Part shown: piece by piece, positions 6,684 to 14,512 of the stretch
Position numbering within the stretch: the stretch's first letter is position 1
Layout: each line of letters opens with the position of its first letter
Origin: an uncultured Clostridia bacterium
GTDB lineage: Bacteria; Bacillota; Clostridia; Christensenellales; UBA1242
DNA: 64,000 nt
Assembly (NCBI GenBank): GCA_934747255.1
Contig: CAKVGH010000006.1
Span: forward strand, 9,972 to 73,971
Direction: 5' to 3'
Notes under the pieces: model-generated
What the model saw: only the letters and a program-made list of their open reading frames with translations
Databases searched by the model: none
Told to the model about the DNA's origin: nothing
Made by a program: the position numbers and the translations under genes

Positions 6684-8531
6684 TTAGTAGTTTTCTTTCA
6701 CTTCGCCATCTTGTTCCATTTGATTAAACTTTTCTCGCCACGCCTTGTCGTCATAAAATTTTGCTTGCGCAAATGGATTTTTTAGTTCAATGCTATTTTC
6801 AAAGACATTGCTAGCATAAGAAATATTTTGGTTTACTATTTTTTCAACACATCTATATACTTTTGACCATTCTGTTTTGTCGTTTAAGGCTTTGCCAATA
6901 CTATAAAGTGAGTCCATAATATCTTTTAAGTGAATATCACTAGAATTAGTTTTCATAATTCTATAGACATTATTTGGATAATCTTTTACATAAGACTTTA
7001 ATTTGTTATAGTCAAATGTTGTAGCATTTATAACCATATCGTATTTGCTAATTTTTTCTAGGTATGACTTGTTTATAAAGCAAACATCTTCGTTAAAGAT
7101 TTCTTCAAAATTAGATAAAACTCTATAAAGGTCACCTTCACTAAAATGAGCAAAGTTATCTTGAACTAACAATAAATCAACAAAGTTATCAACACCATAA
7201 GCCGAAAGTTTTTCGGTAAATTCTTTATCATTATCTAGACGCCTGCGTAATGCTACAACAACATTCAAATCAACATTGCTTTCGCCGTTTTTAATTTTGG
7301 TTTTCATAAAATCTAAAACTTTGAGCATTACATAGTCTTTTTCTTTTTCCAAGTTGCTTCTTTCAAGTTCTTTTTGCAAAAAGTCGTTTGCTTCCGTTTT
7401 AGAGATAGTGCCTTCAACAGCTTTTTTTGCTAAAAAGTTCGACTTTGGCAAAAATCTAATTCCAGCAAGTTTTAATAAATCAAAACAGTCGCTTATGGTT
7501 TCGTAGTTATTTACTATTCTATCAAAGTTGTCACCAAGTTTAGCATTTTGTGTCTTAAAATAAGCATTTTTTATGAGTTCTTTATATTTTTTTGATGCAA
7601 ACAAACATCTTGTCATATCATCATAAAATAAATTTTTTGCGGTTTCACCAGAAAAACTAAAAGAATTATTATTTTTTGTTATTAAATTAACATCCTTAAA
7701 ATAACTTAAATCATTCAAAGGAAGTAAAAAGTATCTTAAAGAGTTACTAGTGTATTTACTTGAATCCCAAGTAACATCTGCATAATAAAATCCTTCTATT
7801 TTATACTTATCGTCTTTAAGGTAAATAACATTGTTACGATGATAACCAGTTTTGCCATCTCTATATTTAGTTTCTATGGAATTTTCAAAAGTTTTAAGGT
7901 TAGGATTATTTAACTCTGTAATTATTGCATAGATTAGTCTTGAATAACCCGCACAAACAATTTTGTTAAACTTACCACTCACGACACCAATTAGAGTTCG
8001 AGATGCTGACCAATGGTCAGTTTTTTCTTCCTCCTTATAAGAGTAATGTTTAATCTTTGTGTAAAGATAAAGCATTGATTCTAGTGGCGAAAGATTAAGT
8101 TTTTTTATTTCTGTTGCACTTTTTCTAACATAGTTAAATGCTTTTTTTGATTGTTCAGCCGAAAAATGACGACTCTCATAGACACCACTTTCAATGTCTT
8201 TATAACCCATTTTTTCAACATCGGCTTTTAACGAATCTATATCTTGATTTTTGTAAATATTTCGTCTATCGTAGTAATATAAATCAACCTTAATGTCCTT
8301 TTCGTCAAAGCCTTTACTTTTTGCAAACTCAATTGCTTTTTTTAAGTTATCTTCTAGTCTATAATCGTAAAGTTCGTATTCTGTTAACAAAATACATAAT
8401 ACAGGCTTTAAGTTCTTATCTCTTTTTTCAATGAAGTCTAAAAGATTTTCTTCAAATCTGTCAGGAGATAATATTCCCCCAATTCCAACATAATCAATCT
8501 CTTTTTCGTTTACAACTTTATTTTCTTCCAT
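6684..8531 (-). CDS. Transglutaminase-like cysteine protease-fold protein, function unknown
   Basis: The 615-residue protein shows a transglutaminase-like core. Cys193 lies in KIVCAGYSRLIYAI, His231 in TGYHRNNVIYLKDDKYKI, and Asp252 in YYADVTWDSSKY, in the order and spacing of the Cys-His-Asp triad. Preceding helices contain LSPLESMLYLYTKIKHYSYK, a typical lead-in. There is no signal peptide or membrane segment, so it is probably cytosolic. The N-terminal 120 residues and the helical C-terminal 330 residues are unrecognised. It is a single-gene unit inserted between yqhY and the spoIIIA operon. The ATG directly follows the -10 region and there is no Shine-Dalgarno sequence, suggesting a leaderless mRNA. 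Whether it is a protease, transglutaminase or inactive binder cannot be told. Confidence 0.65.
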   Translation of the reverse strand: MEENKVVNEKEIDYVGIGGILSPDRFEENLLDFIEKRDKNLKPVLCILLTEYELYDYRLEDNLKKAIEFAKSKGFDEKDIKVDLYYYDRRNIYKNQDIDSLKADVEKMGYKDIESGVYESRHFSAEQSKKAFNYVRKSATEIKKLNLSPLESMLYLYTKIKHYSYKEEEKTDHWSASRTLIGVVSGKFNKIVCAGYSRLIYAIITELNNPNLKTFENSIETKYRDGKTGYHRNNVIYLKDDKYKIEGFYYADVTWDSSKYTSNSLRYFLLPLNDLSYFKDVNLITKNNNSFSFSGETAKNLFYDDMTRCLFASKKYKELIKNAYFKTQNAKLGDNFDRIVNNYETISDCFDLLKLAGIRFLPKSNFLAKKAVEGTISKTEANDFLQKELERSNLEKEKDYVMLKVLDFMKTKIKNGESNVDLNVVVALRRRLDNDKEFTEKLSAYGVDNFVDLLLVQDNFAHFSEGDLYRVLSNFEEIFNEDVCFINKSYLEKISKYDMVINATTFDYNKLKSYVKDYPNNVYRIMKTNSSDIHLKDIMDSLYSIGKALNDKTEWSKVYRCVEKIVNQNISYASNVFENSIELKNPFAQAKFYDDKAWREKFNQMEQDGEVKENY

Positions 8532-8537
8532 AGTTAT

Positions 8538-8565
8538 ATTATAACATAATATAAAATTAAGTCAA
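8538..8565 (-). promoter_or_regulatory. Promoter of the transglutaminase-like gene, giving a leaderless transcript
   Basis: Minus-strand TTGACT (8560-8565), 16-nt spacer ending in TGT, and TATAAT (8538-8543). Only ATAACT separates the -10 from the ATG, so the predicted +1 falls on or beside the start codon. No purine-rich ribosome site is present. Confidence 0.75.
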
Positions 8566-8574
8566 TACATAAAT

Positions 8575-8590
8575 TTGACATATAAGTCAA
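8575..8590. promoter_or_regulatory. TTGAC-GTCAA inverted repeat upstream of the leaderless promoter
   Basis: TTGAC (8575-8579) and GTCAA (8586-8590) form a palindrome 9 bp upstream of the -35, which itself contains a third TTGAC half-site. It could be an operator; this is inference from symmetry only. Confidence 0.35.
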
Positions 8591-8592
8591 TA

Positions 8593-8617
8593 AAAAAACT
8601 CACCATTATTGTGGTGA
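8593..8617 (-). terminator. Terminator of the spoIIIA operon
   Basis: TCACC (8600-8604) pairs with GGTGA (8613-8617). On the minus strand the hairpin is followed by G and seven T, 20 nt beyond the spoIIIAH stop. Confidence 0.85.
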
Positions 8618-8636
8618 ATTTTTTTCCGCCTTCAAA

Positions 8637-9110
8637 TTATTTTACAGGAATAATCTTGATATAATCAATAGCAAGTCCCGTCTGCTCGGTTACGATAGAC
8701 ACAATTTGTGCCACTTGGCTTGATGTGAGTTCCCCTGCTTTAACAACCACTTTAACTCCCGATGTAGCACTGGTTACAATTACATCTTCAAAACCTTTGC
8801 TTTTAATTAGCCCTTCGGTAACAAGTTCAGTTTCCATTGCTTCAATCAAACTTGCTCTTTTGGTTTCCGCTGCTGCTTTTGCTTCGGCACTTGTATCTGT
8901 ACTTGCTATAATAGCATCGTAATACTTAATTTCTTCACTTCTAACAGACTCTCTATCGCTTCGATAAGTTGTAAAGAAGTTTGCAGTTGTAACAGTGTTT
9001 GTGTTTGTTTCAACAACGCCACGATTTAATGCAATGTTAAGGTAGCCAGTAACAGCAAGTAACACAGCCATAACAGATAAAATTATTATTTTTTTCTTTT
9101 TTGTCAACAT
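8637..9110 (-). CDS. spoIIIAH: Stage III sporulation protein AH (SpoIIIAH)
   Basis: The 157-residue protein has an N-terminal membrane anchor (about residues 7-27) after a Lys-rich start and an extracytoplasmic ring-building motif domain. The segment SDRESVRSEEIKYYDAIIAST, with AKAAAETKRASLIEAMETE, is typical of SpoIIIAH. It is expressed in the mother cell and forms a channel by binding forespore SpoIIQ across the intermembrane space, feeding the engulfed spore. It is the last gene of the eight-gene operon, starting 14 nt after the spoIIIAG stop. Confidence 0.93.
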   Translation of the reverse strand: MLTKKKKIIILSVMAVLLAVTGYLNIALNRGVVETNTNTVTTANFFTTYRSDRESVRSEEIKYYDAIIASTDTSAEAKAAAETKRASLIEAMETELVTEGLIKSKGFEDVIVTSATSGVKVVVKAGELTSSQVAQIVSIVTEQTGLAIDYIKIIPVK

Positions 9111-9124
9111 AATAAATCTCCTTT

Positions 9125-9712
9125 TTATTTACCTACAAATACTTCTATTTTGCTAGAATCTAGTTTAAGCAAAGTTTGTATTGCTGAAATTATATCTAGT
9201 TTAACTTTTGTGTCTTTTGCTCCCGAACTAACAACGACTATCCCACTAATTTCGGGCATTTTTTCACTAATAACTATTGGTTTTTTTTCGCCATCAATTT
9301 CAACAAGAATTATCTTGCTTTTTTTTTCCACAGTTTGTCCACTTGTTGTTATGGTGTCATCGGTAGCAAATTCTAGTTCCACACTAGATGACACCGAAAC
9401 CATAACTTCGACATTTCCCGTCCCCTGCATTTGCGACAAAACTGATTTTATTCGCTTTTCTAGTGACTCAACATACTTTGAAGTGGAAATATATGTTTGA
9501 GATGTTGAATCAGTAGTACCCGTAGTTTGATTAGTTGATGACGACTTCAAAAAACCAAAAATGTTATTACCGCAAAAACAAATCAGCAAAAGCACAATGG
9601 CAAAGATAGATACAATGATAACTTCAATGTGTTTTATGCTTTTAAGTTTCTTAACAAAAGATAACTCTGCAAGCGACTTAAACAGTCCCTTTTGTTTTTT
9701 TTCATCACTCAT
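9125..9712 (-). CDS. spoIIIAG: Stage III sporulation protein AG (SpoIIIAG)
   Basis: The 195-residue protein carries one transmembrane segment (about residues 30-52, EVIIVSIFAIVLLLICF). A Ser/Thr-rich linker follows, then a ring-building domain with YVESLEKRIKSVLSQMQGTGNVEVMVSV. SpoIIIAG forms a large ring in the mother-cell membrane, related to type III secretion basal rings. The C-terminal KLDIISAIQTLLKLDSSKIEVFVGK is family-typical. It overlaps spoIIIAF by 8 nt. Confidence 0.93.
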   Translation of the reverse strand: MSDEKKQKGLFKSLAELSFVKKLKSIKHIEVIIVSIFAIVLLLICFCGNNIFGFLKSSSTNQTTGTTDSTSQTYISTSKYVESLEKRIKSVLSQMQGTGNVEVMVSVSSSVELEFATDDTITTSGQTVEKKSKIILVEIDGEKKPIVISEKMPEISGIVVVSSGAKDTKVKLDIISAIQTLLKLDSSKIEVFVGK

Positions 9713-10187
9713 TGAATACTATCTGCTCCTTGGAAACATTTACGACCTGCTGTACGGCTTGTACAATTTCGGTATACTTATTTATATGCGACATTTGTCC
9801 GCTAATTACCATATTTTTTAAGTTTAATGTAACTTTTTTGATATTTAGAACATTATCTTCCAAATTACTCTCAATTTCGCACGACACATTCAAAAAACCC
9901 GCTTTTTCGATAGATTTTTCCACATTCGTTTGCAAGACTTTTACTATCTTTTTGTTTGTTGCTTGCAAAAAATCTTGGTCAATTTCGATAGACACTTTAT
10001 CATAAAAAAAGTTGGAGAAATCATAGTTACTGTTTATGATTTTAGGAATAGGTAAAATAATCGCCATAACAGTAAAAATTCCAAACATTGATTTTATGTA
10101 TTTGTTCATTTGCCCGTTTGGGACAACAATATCGACCAAAACACCTAACATTACAACACCAATTATCGATAGCAAATATGCGGTCAT
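9705..10187 (-). CDS. spoIIIAF: Stage III sporulation protein AF (SpoIIIAF)
   Basis: The 160-residue protein has two N-terminal hydrophobic segments (about residues 3-20 and 35-50; IVVPNGQMNKYIKSMFGIF between them is diagnostic). A soluble ring-building-motif domain follows, ending with EIVQAVQQVVNVSKEQIVFNE. It is a component of the SpoIIIA-SpoIIQ feeding channel. A good AAAGGAGA site precedes the ATG. A 146-nt gap separates it from spoIIIAE, unusual in this tightly packed operon; the gap contains only very short frames. Confidence 0.92.
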   Translation of the reverse strand: MTAYLLSIIGVVMLGVLVDIVVPNGQMNKYIKSMFGIFTVMAIILPIPKIINSNYDFSNFFYDKVSIEIDQDFLQATNKKIVKVLQTNVEKSIEKAGFLNVSCEIESNLEDNVLNIKKVTLNLKNMVISGQMSHINKYTEIVQAVQQVVNVSKEQIVFNE

Positions 10188-10333
10188 ATCTTCTCCTTTT
10201 TCATTTATTTTTTATAATTGTTTACCACTTTATGTCTACAAAAAATTCTCATCTATCTTGTAATTTTTTCCAATTGTCATTTAGATATTTTCTTGTTTTT
10301 ATTATATTTTGAATTGTTCATAAAAGTACCACA

Positions 10334-11530
10334 TTAAAAGACATTGCTTGTACACATAATTAGTCCTATGGTAATTAAATAAGCAAAGCCAGCCACACAA
10401 ATAGTAGCAATTAGCATTGACAGACATTTTGAAATACCGCTCAAAAAATCAACTATTCGTTTATCGCAAATTGGTTCTAAAATTCCTGCACTTAATGACA
10501 AAACAAGTTTCAAAAGTAATATTTTTAGTATAGGAGAAATTATTGTTGAAAAAAGCAAAAAAAGTCCTGCCATACCAACTGCATTTTTAACCAAAACACT
10601 GCTTGTTAAAATTAAATTTAATCCATCCGCCAAATAGCCACCAACAAACGGAATGTAACTTTTCATTGCATATTTTGTTGTTCTAATAGATAGTCCATCA
10701 TAACTACCCGCCGTTATGCCTTGAATAGTCAAAAACGCCGAAAACAGTGTGAAAACAAGTCCTATTGTCCATTTGAAAATTGATTGAAAAAGTCCAGAAA
10801 ATTTGTTTAGTTTTACATTGCTCGATAAATTGCCAACGACCGTAAAAACAAGGCAAAACACAAAGAGTGGCATTATAAAATTTACAAAAATTGTCATCAG
10901 TGAACCAGACAAAATTGCAACTAATGGCTGATATACACTAACCGATACTACTGACCCCACCGATGTCAACAAAGTCAACAAAATTGGGAAGCCAATTTCC
11001 ATTTGCCCTTTAAGACTATTGAGAGTACTATATGTTACCTTAACTAATCCTGTAACTGCGTTAAAAACAACCATTATGATTACGGCATAACATACAAAAT
11101 GGACAATTTCCGCAACCGTTTTATCTTTACTAAAATTTGCTTGATTTGTAATACTAGACAAAACTCCTAGTGCAATTATCGTGCAAAGTAATGGAATTAT
11201 AGCCAGTATTTCATTTGATAAAATACTAAAAAAAGCCGATGCAATACTGGAAAAATTTATGCTTGTTTTACCAGAAATTAAATCTTTAACCTTTTCAAGA
11301 AACGAACCATTACTAAAAATAGATTTGTCTTGATTAGTCATATTTTTAATAATCTCGTCAAAGCCAGAAAAATCTATATCTTCCAGCGTTTTGTCTACTT
11401 CATTTATAATGTCAGTTTCAGCACTTTCAACTGCAAGAACTTTTGTACTATTTTTAGGAAAAATAGACACACAAAACGAAATTAAAATAATCAGTATCAA
11501 CCCTATAATTATCTTGTAACTTTTTTTCAT
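10334..11530 (-). CDS. spoIIIAE: Stage III sporulation protein AE (SpoIIIAE)
   Basis: The 398-residue polytopic membrane protein starts with a signal-like segment (about residues 6-24). An acidic extracytoplasmic stretch follows, then about seven hydrophobic segments with conserved blocks: LLTLLTSVGSVVSVSVYQPLVA, ITAGSYDGLSIRTTKYAMKSYIPFVGGYLADGL and LKLVLSLSAGILEPICDKRIVDFLSGI (each quoted as consecutive short pieces of the same regions). SpoIIIAE resembles export-apparatus proteins and acts in the mother-cell channel. It overlaps spoIIIAD by 4 nt. Confidence 0.92.
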   Translation of the reverse strand: MKKSYKIIIGLILIILISFCVSIFPKNSTKVLAVESAETDIINEVDKTLEDIDFSGFDEIIKNMTNQDKSIFSNGSFLEKVKDLISGKTSINFSSIASAFFSILSNEILAIIPLLCTIIALGVLSSITNQANFSKDKTVAEIVHFVCYAVIIMVVFNAVTGLVKVTYSTLNSLKGQMEIGFPILLTLLTSVGSVVSVSVYQPLVAILSGSLMTIFVNFIMPLFVFCLVFTVVGNLSSNVKLNKFSGLFQSIFKWTIGLVFTLFSAFLTIQGITAGSYDGLSIRTTKYAMKSYIPFVGGYLADGLNLILTSSVLVKNAVGMAGLFLLFSTIISPILKILLLKLVLSLSAGILEPICDKRIVDFLSGISKCLSMLIATICVAGFAYLITIGLIMCTSNVF

Positions 11531-11913
11531 TGCATAATACCAATAATGACTTCGATAAGATTATTTATCACTGGCATACAAAGAATTAAAATAGTAATTT
11601 TTCCCGCAAACATAATCTTGTCCGCTATGGACACATTACCGCTATCTATACAAATATTTGAACCAAACTCTGTTATGTAACCTATGCCTATAACTTTCAA
11701 AACGCATTTGAAAAGCGAACTATTTACCCCAGTTTTATTCATTAAAAGTTTTATGCTATCAAAAACATTTGTCAAACTATTAACCAACATAAAAACTATA
11801 ACAAGACCACCAGCAATAGTAACAAAAATCGCAAGTTCTGGTTTAACTTGCTTTAATACTACTGTAACTATGACCGTTATAATTCCCACTGCGATAATTT
11901 TGAATATTTCCAT
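11527..11913 (-). CDS. spoIIIAD: Stage III sporulation protein AD (SpoIIIAD)
   Basis: The 128-residue membrane protein has about four hydrophobic segments. The family pattern includes EIFKIIAVGIITVIVTVVLKQ at the N-terminus and LKVIGIGYITEFGSNICID, where the Asp/Cys region is conserved. It is paralogous to SpoIIIAC and is encoded between AC and AE in the standard order. It is part of the mother-cell feeding-tube complex. Confidence 0.92.
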   Translation of the reverse strand: MEIFKIIAVGIITVIVTVVLKQVKPELAIFVTIAGGLVIVFMLVNSLTNVFDSIKLLMNKTGVNSSLFKCVLKVIGIGYITEFGSNICIDSGNVSIADKIMFAGKITILILCMPVINNLIEVIIGIMQ

Positions 11914-11919
11914 AAAACC

Positions 11920-12123
11920 CTACAAAATAAATAATGAAAAAAGACCCTTTACTGTGCTAAATAAATCACTTATTAAGTTTACTATCATAAGTAGTACAAC
12001 AATCACTCCCGCAAGAGTTGTAAGCGTTGCAATTTCGTCTTTACCCGCATACTTTAACACCTGATTTACAACAGCGGTTAATATTCCAATACCTGCAATC
12101 TTAAAAATTATTTCTACTCCCAT
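11920..12123 (-). CDS. spoIIIAC: Stage III sporulation protein AC (SpoIIIAC)
   Basis: The 67-residue protein has two membrane segments. It starts VEIIFKIAGIGILTAVVNQVL, then YAGKDEIATLTTLAGVIVVLLM, matching SpoIIIAC in length and motif. It probably assembles with SpoIIIAD in the channel base. The start has an AAAGGAG site. A 71-nt gap with a 13-nt direct repeat and a GC hairpin separates it from spoIIIAB. Confidence 0.92.
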   Translation of the reverse strand: MGVEIIFKIAGIGILTAVVNQVLKYAGKDEIATLTTLAGVIVVLLMIVNLISDLFSTVKGLFSLFIL

Positions 12124-12141
12124 TTTTTACTCCTTTAACAG

Positions 12142-12188
12142 TTTGCATAGTACTATTAAACTTTGCATAGTACTCCCGATTTTTCGGG
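12142..12188. repeat. Tandem 13-nt direct repeats plus a small GC hairpin in the spoIIIAB-AC gap
   Basis: TTTGCATAGTACT occurs at 12142-12154 and 12162-12174. Its reverse complement is found again at 787-799, with copies 2 and 3 sharing 14 nt. Next to the second copy, CCCGA (12175-12179) pairs with TCGGG (12184-12188). Function unknown. Confidence 0.55.
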
Positions 12189-12194
12189 CGAAAA

Positions 12195-12695
12195 TCAAAT
12201 AAATATAATAAAAATTGCCACAGCAAACAATATTCCTAATTTAACAGACATACTTCCATATTTTTGATTTTCCTGCTTGGAAAATCCTAAAATCGAAGAA
12301 AATTTGCTTTTGAAATCCCCTATTTGAGCAAGTTGGTCAAACGAATTCGATGTGCCTAAAATTTCAAAAAAGTCACACAACTGCTCTTTCTCATCGTCTT
12401 TTAATATTGCCACCTTATCAAGTTCATTGCGAAAATTATTTCTAAAATTATCAATGTCTTTTAATGCCTTTTCGTAAGACATCAATACCTTATTAAAATT
12501 GCTACCATAACTATCATTTTTTTTATTTAGTAAAGTTTTTATATCTGTTTTCAAAAAACTAATTTCACTTTGCAAGTACCCGCAAAAGTCATATATGTTT
12601 TGAAAAAAATATTGCCTTGATTTGTAATAAACAAAAAACTTGTAAGACAAAAAAATAACAAGCAGACAAAGAAGCAACATCAAAATAATTTTCAT
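12195..12695 (-). CDS. spoIIIAB: Stage III sporulation protein AB (SpoIIIAB)
   Basis: The 166-residue protein has a membrane segment at each end (about residues 3-22 and 149-166) and a cytoplasmic helical domain between them, like the archaellum/type II secretion GspF-related family. IYDFCGYLQSEISFLKTDI and FFEILGTSNSFDQLAQIGDFKSKF are recognisable. It probably links the AA ATPase to the membrane channel. Its ATG overlaps the spoIIIAA stop by 4 nt. Confidence 0.88.
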   Translation of the reverse strand: MKIILMLLLCLLVIFLSYKFFVYYKSRQYFFQNIYDFCGYLQSEISFLKTDIKTLLNKKNDSYGSNFNKVLMSYEKALKDIDNFRNNFRNELDKVAILKDDEKEQLCDFFEILGTSNSFDQLAQIGDFKSKFSSILGFSKQENQKYGSMSVKLGILFAVAIFIIFI

Positions 12696-13609
12696 TTCTT
12701 TAACTCCATCAACTCAAAATTCTCATCATAAATTCCTTCAATTTGACCTTTTTTTGCGTTTCCATGCAAAACTATGTATCTATCAAAAGTTTTGTCTATC
12801 AAAAATTGCTCAAATTCTTTCTTTCGCTTTAATTCATTTAGATTTTTACCGTGAATAGTACAAAGAAGTTTTACTCCACAAGTAGAAGCGTATTTTAGGG
12901 CTTCAAAGTCTTTTTTTGTTCCTATTTCGTCAGTAGCAATAACTTGTGGGTTCATTGACCTAATTCCGTTGATAATAGACTCATATTTATTGCCATTTAT
13001 AATGGTGTCACAAAACTCGCCAATGTTTAATTGATTAACACCTTTGGTTGTGGCACTGATTTCGTTTCGTTCGTCAACCAAAAGTACATTCAGCGCCTTT
13101 TCACTTGCAAGACTTCTAACCAAATCTCTTAAAAGTGTTGTTTTACCGCTTGATGGTGGCGAAATTATTAGAGTATTAAGAAACTCGTTTTTTTGGAATA
13201 GATATTCGATAATATTTTCACTGCAACCTATAATTTGATGCGGAAATCTAATTGTTAGACTGGAAAAGTTTTTTATAGTTTGCATTTTATTTTCTTCCAT
13301 TACAACTTGTCCTGTGATGCCTATTCGAATGCCATTATTCAATGTGATAAACCCGTTTTTTATGTCTTCGTTTACGGCGTAAATAGAAAAATTCGCACTC
13401 TTTGATACAATGTTTTGAATACTCTTTTGACCCAAACTAATAGCATTTTTACCGCTACTTATTAGTCCTGATTGTCCCAAGTAATAAAACTCACTATCGT
13501 AACACACAGTCACCGGTTTTTCGGCTCGAATACGAAGTTCTTGAAGCCATTTGTAGTCAATCTTTTTTAGTGCATCAACAATTATTTCAGGCAAAATTTC
13601 TTCTAACAT
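12692..13609 (-). CDS. spoIIIAA: Stage III sporulation protein AA ATPase (SpoIIIAA)
   Basis: I choose the ATG at 13609 (305 residues). It follows AAAGGAG by 5 nt, while the longer frame would need a TTG at 13642. The protein is a secretion-type ATPase: Walker A SPPSSGKTTLLRDLVRSL, Walker B-like VLLVDERNEI, GIRSMNPQVIATDEIGT and a conserved STCGVKLLCTIHG segment. It probably energises the SpoIIIA-SpoIIQ complex from the mother cell. The operon is usually under sigma-E control; I could not assign a clean sigma-E promoter here. A terminator-like hairpin lies in its leader. Confidence 0.93.
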   Translation of the reverse strand: MLEEILPEIIVDALKKIDYKWLQELRIRAEKPVTVCYDSEFYYLGQSGLISSGKNAISLGQKSIQNIVSKSANFSIYAVNEDIKNGFITLNNGIRIGITGQVVMEENKMQTIKNFSSLTIRFPHQIIGCSENIIEYLFQKNEFLNTLIISPPSSGKTTLLRDLVRSLASEKALNVLLVDERNEISATTKGVNQLNIGEFCDTIINGNKYESIINGIRSMNPQVIATDEIGTKKDFEALKYASTCGVKLLCTIHGKNLNELKRKKEFEQFLIDKTFDRYIVLHGNAKKGQIEGIYDENFELMELKK

Positions 13610-13653
13610 TTTGACTCCTTTACTACTAATATGAATTATCAAAATTTAATAGA

Positions 13654-13700
13654 AGAAAAAAAATGGCTAATTTTGACAAAAAATTATCAAACCGCCATTT
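13654..13700 (-). terminator. Terminator-like stem-loop in the spoIIIAA leader
   Basis: AAATGGC (13661-13667) and GCCATTT (13694-13700) close a 26-nt loop that contains a second pairing (TTTTGA with TCAAA). On the minus strand it is followed by eight T, only 45 nt before the spoIIIAA start. It may be a backup terminator for efp or an attenuator. Confidence 0.5.
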
Positions 13701-13833
13701 ATTATTTTTTTAATTATATCACTACAAAAGATTTAAGAAATTTTTTATAGAAAAAATATTATATTGATGTTGTTAGATTATGAACGCAATCAAAAACTAT
13801 CAATTTTATGTGTAAATTATTGATTAAAAGCAT

Positions 13834-13857
13834 AAAAAAAGTGCATTTCTGCACTTT
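13834..13857 (-). terminator. Intrinsic terminator of efp
   Basis: AAAGTGCA (13838-13845) pairs with TGCACTTT (13850-13857) and the minus-strand product ends in a T-run. It lies 15 nt past the efp stop. Confidence 0.88.
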
Positions 13858-13871
13858 AATTTTATAGAAAA

Positions 13872-14426
13872 CTATACTCTTTCCATATATTCGCCTGTTC
13901 TTGTATCAATTCTAACTCTGTCGTCTTGATTAACGAATAGTGGAACTTTGATTTCCAAACCTGTTTCCAATTTTGCTGGCTTCATTGCTGATTTACTTGT
14001 ATCGCCTTGAACTGCTGGTTCACATTCAACAATTTGAAGTTCTACAAATAGTGGTGGTGTAACAGAAATAACTCTGCCGTTGCAAGAATTTACTGTAACA
14101 TCCATCATTTCTACGATGTACTTTAATGCGTCTTGGCAATCCGCTTTATTAAGTGGAATTTGCTCAAAATTTTCCTTGTCCATAAAGTAGTAAAGTTCGC
14201 CATCGTTGTAAAGATATTGCATTTCTCTCTTTTCAATAACTGCTTCGTCAACTTTTTCGTTTGTTTTGAAGTTTCTTTCTAGTACTTGACCAGTTTCTAC
14301 ATTTTTAATTCTTCCACGAATAAATGCTGCAAGTCTTGGTTGGCAAACATGTTGCCATTCAACAACAACATAAATATTATTATCCATTATAAATGTACTG
14401 CCGATTTTCAAATCACCTGTTGTCAT
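13872..14426 (-). CDS. efp: Elongation factor P with an atypical loop tip
   Basis: The 184-residue EF-P has the normal three beta-domains: KOW-like domain I, OB domains II and III, and the C-terminal signature VRIDTRTGEYMERV. EF-P enters the ribosomal E site and rescues stalls at polyproline. The loop that reaches the peptidyl-transferase centre normally reads HVKPGKGAA, with a modified Lys (or Arg in the rhamnosylated group). Here it reads HVCQPRLAA, with Arg31 at the modified position and without the PGxG glycines. No EarP or EpmA-like modification gene is in the window. It has its own promoter and terminator, so it is monocistronic. Confidence 0.95.
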   Translation of the reverse strand: MTTGDLKIGSTFIMDNNIYVVVEWQHVCQPRLAAFIRGRIKNVETGQVLERNFKTNEKVDEAVIEKREMQYLYNDGELYYFMDKENFEQIPLNKADCQDALKYIVEMMDVTVNSCNGRVISVTPPLFVELQIVECEPAVQGDTSKSAMKPAKLETGLEIKVPLFVNQDDRVRIDTRTGEYMERV

Positions 14427-14477
14427 ATTCTTCTCCTTTTCAATAAAAAACTTTTAGACCTAATCTAAACCTTTAAT

Positions 14478-14506
14478 AGTATAAAAAAAGTATTAGATTT
14501 TGTCAA
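14478..14506 (-). promoter_or_regulatory. Sigma-A promoter of efp
   Basis: Minus-strand TTGACA (14501-14506), 17-nt spacer, TATACT (14478-14483), located just past the stop of the upstream gene and about 50 nt before efp. Confidence 0.85.
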
Positions 14507-14512
14507 GGTAAA

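Noticed and set aside
10188..10333. Small gene between spoIIIAF and spoIIIAE
   Set aside because: Only overlapping frames of about 14 codons are present, without ribosome sites until spoIIIAF itself.
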